DNA of 64,000 nucleotides from Scilla litardierei. Its lineage: Eukaryota > Streptophyta > Magnoliopsida > Asparagales > Asparagaceae. The notes under the pieces are model-generated. The model was not told the DNA's origin and searched no databases. It saw nothing but the letters and a program-made list of their open reading frames with translations. Location of the stretch: positions 86,676,422 through 86,740,421 of the forward strand of contig CM061140.1 in assembly GCA_030789695.1 (NCBI GenBank), in the 5' to 3' direction. Shown in pieces: positions 57,773 to 64,000 of this stretch (positions are counted from its first letter, which is position 1; each line of letters starts with the position of its first letter). The position numbers and the translations under genes are program-made.

Positions 57773-58080
57773 GGTGGTTGTCCAAGGTCCTGGGCCTGGA
57801 CCTCGATATGGTCATGTAATGGCTTTAGTGCGCCAAAGGTTTCTATTAACAATTGGTGGAAATGATGGTATAATGCTTCTCTTTATGCATAAGTGCATCT
57901 CAGCACATAAGACACAATCATCAGTTTCACTAAGCTTTACATGAAATGTTTAAGAATGAATGGTCGAGTCTTGCTTTCAGGGAAGCGGTCATTAGCTAAT
58001 GTTTGTGCCTTTGACACTGCTACCAGGCCATATGAGTGGAGGAAGTTGGACCCTGAAGGTGAAGGCCCTCCTCCATGCTT
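57773..58080 (+). pseudogene. Captured BSU1/BSL-type Kelch phosphatase gene fragment (two exons)
   Basis: Exon 57773-57867 encodes VVVQGPGPGPRYGHVMALV followed by RFLLTIGGNDG. A GT...AG intron (57868-57980, 113 bp) follows, then exon 57981-58080 encodes KRSLANVCAFDTATRPYEWR and KLDPEGEGPPPC. These match consecutive Kelch-repeat segments of plant BSU1-like protein phosphatases, which act in brassinosteroid signalling. Phase is kept across the intron. The match stops after the PPPC region and no phosphatase domain is present, so it is a non-functional scrap captured with its intron. Confidence 0.82.
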
Positions 58081-58671
58081 GAATATTCTTGGTGGAGTTG
58101 TGTTGACTGTCCCTTAACATGAGTGTTATACAACACCACTTCTTCCAGATATATATTAGCATGGGGATTATACTACTACACTTAATTCCATATTATATTT
58201 GATAGTCACGTATCAAGTTACCATGATACTGGTTTTCACATTGTCCTTTTGTTAACAATAGTCTTGTATTTATGTTTACTAAATGTTTTATTTTCATGGA
58301 AAATACCTTCGTTGATATTGTTTCTATTCTCTGGTATCTATGAGCTAGTAAATATAATCAATTTTATATAGACATGGCTCACATATATCAAGTGTTCGAG
58401 TGTCATAAAGTGTCCTAGTTGAAACTTGTAAAAGACGGATATGGGGCATAACTACATCTTAGAAGCTTCATTCAAATGTGTACTTAGCCATGTATTTAAT
58501 GAGTAATCAACCAAAGAAATTGGTCAAATTTCAACAAAATATCCAACGAGATATAATTGGTCAATCTATATACATTTGACAACCTTTTTGAATTCTAGGG
58601 CTGACTAGGACAAGATAAAGAGTAGCTGGGATTTGATCTTGGAAAATGAAAGGTTGAGATAAAGCTTTGAA

Positions 58672-58785
58672 ACCATGAATGTGAGCTTTGAAATTTGGTC
58701 CAGCTTTGAAATTTGTTACAACTTTGAAATGAATGGTGCATTGAAACTATGAATGTGAGCTTTGAAATTTGGTCCAACTTTGAAA
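58672..58785 (+). repeat. Short direct repeat in K
   Basis: The block ATGAATGTGAGCTTTGAAAT followed by TTGGTCC(A)ACTTTGAAA occurs twice (from about 58676 and 58750) with AGCTTTGAAA copies between. Confidence 0.7.
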
Positions 58786-58859
58786 GCAGCCAATGAACCA
58801 GTTTCGCGCTGAAGGCAACCGCAAAATTTTTTTACGCTAATTTGTGGTTCCGTGCCAAA

Positions 58860-59715
58860 GGCTCCTGCTAAATTTTTTTTTGTTGTTCCTCGATGAAGGC
58901 ACCTACGCCGAATTTGTTGTCCTACGCGAATTTTTTGTTCCGCACCGAATTTGTTGTTCCGTTCCTAAGGTGACCCTGCCGCTAAATATATTTACGCTAA
59001 TTTGTTGTTCTTTTCAATTTTAATAATTTTTTGGGGAAAAAAGATTTCGCGGGGAAAACTCTTAAATGAACCTTGCCCGTGGGCACATGTTTTTTAACGC
59101 TAATTTGTTGTTCCACGTCGAAGGCGCCCATGTGGAATTTGTTGTTCCGCGTCGAATTTGTTGTTCTATGTCGAATGTGGCTGCACCTAATTTGTTGTTC
59201 CACGACGAAGGCTCCCGTGCCGCTAAATATTTTTATACTAATTTGTTGTTCTTTTAAATTTTAATAATTTTTTGGGAAACAGAGATTTTACGTGGGAAAA
59301 TCTTAAATGAACAGTGCCCTCAAGCACGGGTTGTTTTTATGCTAATTTGTTGTTCCGGGTCGAATTTGTAGTTTTACGATAATTTGTTGTTCCGTGCCGA
59401 AAGCATCCACGCCGAATGTGCCCGTGTCACTAAATATTTTTACGCTACTTTGTTTTTCTTTTAAATTTTAATAATTTTTTGGGGAGGAAAGATTTTGCTG
59501 AGAAAACTCTTAAATGAACCGTGCCTATGGGCACGGGTTTTTTTTCGCCAATTTGTTGTTCCGCGTCGAAGGCGCCTACGGCGAGACGCCTGTGCCGCTA
59601 AATATTTTTACGATAATTTATTGTTCTTTAAAATTTTAATAATTTTTAGGAACAAATATTTCACGGGAAAAAATCTTAAATGAACCGTGCCCATGGGCAC
59701 GTGTTATGACTAGTA
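58860..59715 (+). repeat. Tandem hairpin-containing units at K right end
   Basis: Four degenerate units of about 170-250 bp, each with TTAATAATTTTTTGGG, AAACTCTTAAATGAACC and a hairpin of the GTGCCC(A/G)TGGGCAC type (about 59061, 59315, 59518, 59685), then TTACGCTAATTTGTTGTTCC. Only the last hairpin is followed by CTAGT. The pattern looks like serial duplication of a Helitron 3' end. Confidence 0.7.
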
Positions 59716-59718
59716 TAT

Positions 59719-61233
59719 CTATAAATAAGGAAGCTACAAGATTGCAACGGAATTTTGATAATCATAGTTTTATTACTGGAAGTCGTGCTGGAGTGTTGAA
59801 GAAGCATACTCAAGTTTCCAATTGTTTTGAATGTCCAACCTGTCATGAGCCTAAATTTGATGCGTCCTGATAACATTGAGAATAATATGTAAGATATTGT
59901 TTTATTAAGCATCTTATGAAATTATTTCCTGCAATGAATTGATGCTTATGTACAAAAGATGATCATCTTACCATATAGATCAAGTTGATTGTGGTGTGGG
60001 CCAATAATCTCACTCCTCCCATCACATGGAACATATGAAAGGCCTTTAACTGATATATGCCGCCATTGGAAAAATAGAAGGAATGCGGACACTGTAAATA
60101 TCTTGAGCTGACCTCTTGATACATTGCCCTTTGATGGCATGATAAATGTTTGTTCCACCTATACTTGTCACCACCACATTGTTAAAATTCATTGTTGTGT
60201 CAAGTCTAGAATATGCAATCAAGCCAAAGAATATCAGCACTCAACAAATATTTTCGAGGCAACAATTGAATGGAATATTTGTGAACAAATTGGGTGTCTG
60301 TAACACAATTTGGTATGTTTGTATAGCAACTCCCGTAAATTCTCTTTACCAAGTAGCTAGATGGCTACAAACCGTTTGTCTGCATTGTAGCAATTTTTTT
60401 TTGGCATTAGCAGAAATTGCCTCGCCATGTCCAGCAGCTTGCCATTAGCAGAAATTTTTGGGTAAAATCGTCAAAATGCTGTTATTTATTTGATCCAATA
60501 AATCTACAGAAAAGAGTGGCTAAATTTACTCAAACAATAATGCAACCATCAAATTACGTCATCACCATCGTTCAATTTTTTCCAAGTGTGTAAAACTAAA
60601 CGAAAAACAAAGCAGGTTAGCAAAAAGAATATCACACATGTTGCCTGAGAGGAAGAGATGCAATCCATATAAGGCTCGGAGATTTGAGGAAGAGTGGCCC
60701 TAGCTTGCCTGCTAGAGATTTGAGGAGGAGAAGGCTCAGATCTACTACCGATCTCGACTTCATCACCTGCAAGAAAAGAAATGTTACTATACTTCCAATA
60801 TATAAAACTTGCCATTGTCACCTGCAATTTGAACGGAATTGAACCCAAAACTAATGAAAATGACCATGTCCTCAATTTTTTCATCCACAATAAAGATATT
60901 TAAAATACCAGCATCAAAGGAAATATGCAACGAAAAGAAAAAATGACACAAATAAAAAATGAATAAATGACACAATGAAGAAGAACTCACCTTTTGTCGA
61001 AGGAGGTGGAAGATCAGAAGCTCTGAAGAACGAAGGTCGTGTGAAATTAGTTGATCGAACGAAGGGAGGCCGGAGGAGACGGTTCTTCGATGGGGTTTTC
61101 TCGCTCGAAGAAGGGAGGAGTAGCTATGGCACAGAGCATCTCCCTGGGTGTTTGGTTTCTCGAGCGCAGGAAGAGAGGAGATGTGTTGGGTTTCTCGAAA
61201 GCAGGAAGAGATGAGATGCGTGTGGAGTAATGG
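59719..61233. other. Unassigned region, possible gene scraps
   Basis: No clear gene. On the minus strand, 61000-61230 is pyrimidine-rich like a 5' UTR and is followed by a GT donor (about 60990) and AG acceptors (about 60822 and 60773) leading into a short frame (GDEVEIGSRSEPSPPQISSR). This resembles the start of a host gene but no domain is recognised. 59755-59870 plus has a short Cys-containing frame (CFECPTCHEPKFD). Both may be captured fragments. Confidence 0.35.
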
Positions 61234-61688
61234 TGTTTCATACCAATCTTATTTTGATGATGATTACAACATTATGTTGTTGCTAATGACTCTCATGTTT
61301 TAGTCTCTCAGTTTTATTTCAAGAATATCTTTCTTGGAGGCTAATCACTTGGTGCAAGGATGGACATCAAGTGGAGAAGGGCCAAAGCTTGGACTCAAGG
61401 AGTGCCAAAGCTTGGAGATGATGGAGAGCAATCAAGCCATCAAGATTGAAGACTTAGACTCTAAGGAAAGCATTGTAATCCAAGTAATTTACTTTATTGC
61501 TTTCTCTCTCTTTTGAGTCTAGGATTAATGTAATGCCTTGTTAGATGGTTTACTCATTCATGCATATGCATTTAACCATCTTAGTGAGTCTTAGGATTAT
61601 CTTAGAATCCAACCCAATAGGTTCACTCTGTCCAAAGACTCATTTGGAGTCTCTGGCTTTCCATCAGTCACCTGATGAGGGATTTACA

Positions 61689-62190
61689 GTCGACTGGGTG
61701 ATTTCCAGTCGCCTGTCGATCCTTCTACAGTCGACTGATATGCACTGCTCAAGTCAACATTTCAATTGACTCAAACTTGAGCTTTACGCACAGTCGACTG
61801 CTGCTCAGTTTACAGTCGCATGTAGATTTACAGTCGACTGGGAATTGGCCAACAGTCGTCTGAGTAGCGTAAGTGCAATCTCTGCATCTCTCTGTCTTTT
61901 CTCCATTTTATACAGCAGACGAATGCTGAAGGAATTACAGTCGCCTGACTCTATGACAGTCGATTGTGTTATTGACATCAGTCGCCTGTATGCGTATCTG
62001 GAGAAAGAGTGCAGCTCTCTGTTTTATTCCATCCCCTGTAGCAGTCGCCGGTTGAATGTTTTACATGTGCCTGTCCTATTTTCAGTCGACTGTATTGTCT
62101 TCTTCAGTCGACTGTCCTGGCTCAGATTATAGCCGTTGGATATTTTCTAGCCGTTGATCAGTCGACTGTCTTTTGATCATCAGTCAATTG
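61689..62190 (+). repeat. CAGTCGACTG palindrome array in LTR I
   Basis: About fifteen copies of the 10-bp palindrome CAGTCGACTG or one-base variants (CAGTCGCCTG, CAGTCGATTG) in 500 bp, irregularly spaced at 10-70 bp with unrelated spacers, ending about 90 bp before the TATA box. Position and spacing parallel the Athila array. Confidence 0.88.
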
Positions 62191-62559
62191 TTCCTGTCGT
62201 TTTCGCCTAGTTTCTAGCCATTGCAGAATAGATTCTTTGGCTGTTTCCTTGGGTTTTGGGGTTTGATGTAGGGTTCCTATATATATGAGTGTGCTGCCAT
62301 CTCTTATACTTCTTGATGCTATTGAAAATCACAAGAGATCTATAAGCCGCTCTCAAACTCTCTCATTTTCCTCTTAGAGCTTATATTCCTCTTCATGAAT
62401 TGATGTCAAGCTCAAGGGAAGTCATCCAAGTGCTTTTTTAGCAAATCTCATCACTTGGAGATCCTCTTCCATGCCTTGCATTCATTTATGAGTAAGTTCA
62501 TCTCAAGGCATATGTAAGAGTATTTGTTTTACTTTGTTATTTCATTGAAACCCTAGCTT

Positions 62560-62755
62560 TCTGTGTGAAAGCTAGTTACTCTCTGTGTGAGAGTATAACC
62601 TTCTGTGTGAGGTTTGGTTGAGATCTCTCTGTGTGAGAGTTTAAGTCTTTCTGTGTGAAAGCAAAGATTTCTCTGTGTGAGAATCCTAAATCCTCTGTGT
62701 GAGGTATCTCTGTCTGAGATTGTATTCACTTCTCTGTGTGAGAATTATAGTGGAT
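62560..62755 (+). repeat. TCTGTGTGAGAG array in LTR I
   Basis: Nine or so copies of TCTGTGTGA(G/A)AG spaced about 20 bp apart, downstream of the TATA box and thus in the transcribed R/U5 part. Confidence 0.88.
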
Positions 62756-62962
62756 ATTGGTGTGGCTGGACGTACCCAAGTTTGGAGAACCAGGGTAATT
62801 CTTGTGTTTGCGTTTGGATTGATTGTGTTGATTAATTCCTCTTGCTCTTATTATTCCGCATTTGCAAGTTTAATTTTAATTGCACAATTTATTGCCATTA
62901 CTCTATTCACCCCCCTCTAGAGTGTTTGTTGTTAGTATTGCAAGGTAGACGGTCCTTAAAAT

Positions 62963-62973
62963 TGGTATCAGAG
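62963..62973 (+). other. Primer binding site of I
   Basis: TGGTATCAGAG, the standard plant initiator-tRNA-Met primer site, about 20 bp after the presumed LTR end and 20 bp before gag. Confidence 0.85.
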
Positions 62974-62993
62974 TGAGGTTGAAGCATACAACA

Positions 62994-63135
62994 ATGATGG
63001 CATACAACGCTTCATCCATGTATCATGAAGAAGGTCTATCAACCTTTCGACCCCCGCTCTTCAACGGAACCAATTACCCAAGTTGGAAGATCAAGATGAT
63101 GATCTACTTGGAGGGTCAAGGCCTTTGGGACATCA
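62994..63135 (+). pseudogene. gag: Start of copia (SIRE-like) gag of I, cut by J
   Basis: From the ATG at 62994 (M-M-A-Y-N-A) the frame gives RPPLFNGTNYPSWKIKM and YLEGQGLWDI, the N-terminal gag motif of SIRE-type copia elements. The match ends at 63135, where an LTR begins. The frame then runs about 20 codons into that LTR and stops. Confidence 0.85.
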
Positions 63136-64000
63136 TGTTGAGTATTGGACTCTCCACCTTGATTTTGTTGATGATCAAACACAAATCATTGTAACTAACT
63201 CTTGTGATTGCAGTTAGCTAAAAAGTCACCAATTAGATTCAAGAAGATCAAAAGTGACTACACGTGTTGATTCAAGTAGAGAACTTGGTAGATCAACAAA
63301 AGTGAAGCATTGGCTTGAAGAACTCAAATGCTACTTCAAACCTCAAGCCAATGGCATCAACAAATGAATGGAGATTCAATCCAAAGAGAAGAAAGGAATG
63401 GATGAGTCAAAAGCTTCAAAGACTATGACGTTGAAGATATTCAAGTCATTCAACCAAAAGACTCAAGTCCATGAAGAATTATGGAGATCGTCACCAAAGT
63501 AATTTGTTCATCTCAAGCGACGTCGCAAGACTTCCTCAGAACACGTGATCGTTGTGCCTGGAGCTTCGTTGAAGCTCAAGGAGTATTCATGAAGTCAAGG
63601 GATTCAGATTCTCCATGTTGAAGCTTTGAAGACGGTTTGTCGTGTTTACTTTTATGTCTTCTAGCTTCGATTTAGTGGAATGTTAAGCTTTGAGTAGTAC
63701 TTGCCTAGAAATCTTCATAACTTTCATATCTTATCTCTAGGATTGCCTTAGAAGTCATTAGAAACTTTTTCGTAGCTTATCGCTTCATTACTTGGCTTCT
63801 TATGCATCTTAGTTGGTTCAAGTAGAAGAACCAACCGACTAGATGACGATCTAATCGATTGGAAATCCTTCTTGAACCGACTAGATATCATATCTCAACT
63901 CAGCCCATTGATTGTTGGTCAATTAGTCGGTCCGAGAAGGTTCACCGACCGACTAGATGATGATTTAGTCGGTTGGAAATCCTACTCAGACCGACTAGTT
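63136..64000 (+). mobile_element. LTR of another SIRE-like element J, start only
   Basis: Begins TGTTGAGTATTGG inside the gag of I, with TTTTGTTGATGATCAAACACAA within the first 50 bp, as at the start of SIRE-type LTRs. No coding content. It runs off the window end, so orientation is inferred from the TG start alone. Confidence 0.6.
63826..64000 (+). repeat. CCGACTAG motif array in LTR J
   Basis: Six copies of ACCGACTAG or its reverse complement CTAGTCGGT-like form in 175 bp, in part within a longer direct repeat (GACTAGATGA(C/T)GAT...GGTTGGAAATCCT). Continues beyond the window. Confidence 0.8.

Larger units (their letters stand above)
53986..59718 (+). mobile_element. Helitron-like composite K carrying gene fragments
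   Basis: The right end has the Helitron 3' form: a hairpin CGTGCCCATGGGCACG followed 8 bp later by CTAGT (about 59685-59712). The left end (53993-54035) carries the same TACTAGTCAT...CCCGTGCATG...GGTTCATTTAAGAT sequence in reverse, so the outer ends are inverted copies of about 45 bp. Between them lie scraps of at least two host genes with introns. The inverted ends are not typical of a simple Helitron, and the base after CTAGT is A rather than T. It could be two Helitrons in opposite orientation or a TIR element; the class is uncertain. Confidence 0.5.
61234..62942 (+). repeat. 5' LTR of SIRE-like copia element I
   Basis: Likely start TGTTTCATACC and likely end near TTAGTATTGCA. The end block ATTCACCCCCCTCTAGAG and the early TTTTGATGATGATTACAACA are SIRE/Maximus hallmarks, and a tRNA-Met primer site and gag start follow. 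Exact ends are uncertain because the other LTR is outside the window. It carries two motif arrays and a TATA box (TATATATAT, 62278-62286). Confidence 0.7.

Noticed and set aside
61689..62190. Regularly recurring palindromes suggestive of a CRISPR array
   Set aside because: Repeats are only 10 bp, spacing is irregular (10-70 bp), variants are common and the context is a plant LTR.

Overview
This window is a stack of nested LTR retrotransposons from a flowering-plant nuclear genome. I see no intact single-copy host gene, no tRNA or rRNA gene and no CRISPR array. The plant assignment rests on Ty1/copia and Athila-type Ty3/gypsy lineages, initiator-tRNA-Met and tRNA-Asp type primer sites, SIRE/Maximus-like LTR ends, and gene scraps resembling plant PP2C and BSU1/BSL phosphatases. 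I cannot resolve the species or clade. Repeat families are named here with local letters.

Nesting, read from LTR ends and target-site duplications (TSDs). G, a Ty3/gypsy relic (50520-51205), holds D, an Athila element on the minus strand (14898-20332 plus 50326-50519). D's env-like gene was hit by F, a minus-strand relative of B (4891-6832 plus 14548-14897). F was in turn hit by copia element E (6833-14542, TSD GGTTG) and by copia element A1, which enters from the left (1-4890). D's 5' LTR was hit by B (20333-50320, TSD TGACT). Each LTR of B then took its own insertion: copia A2 on the minus strand (23129-32262, TSD GAGCG) in the left LTR, and Athila C (36945-48524, TSD CTGCA) in the right LTR. 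In both cases the other B LTR still shows the empty site. With the insertions removed, the two B LTRs are 2844 and 2843 bp.

Right of the stack, 51206-53985 is a minus-strand SIRE-like LTR with its polypurine tract and 3' internal DNA (H). 53986-59718 is a Helitron-like composite (K) carrying intron-containing scraps of a PP2C gene and a BSL-type Kelch phosphatase gene. 59719-61233 is unassigned. 61234-63135 is a SIRE-like LTR, primer site and gag start (I), cut at 63136 by another LTR (J) that runs off the end.

How the parts work together. The copia A family and the Athila family each appear as complementary halves: A1 carries gag without pol, A2 pol without gag; Athila D carries gag-protease without RT/RNase H/integrase, Athila C carries RT-RNase H-integrase and an env-like gene without gag-protease. 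Most families also carry an array of a private short motif, often palindromic, in the LTR or leader: GCGGGC/CCCGCTGC in A, a 50-bp CCCTGGCC unit in E, ACCGATCGGT in Athila, CAGTCGACTG in I and CCGACTAG in J. In several the array lies just upstream of a TATA box. In Athila the same array plus TATA box recurs inside the element, ahead of the env-like gene, as if it were a second promoter. All coding regions except the A1 gag and the small B zinc-knuckle ORF are broken.
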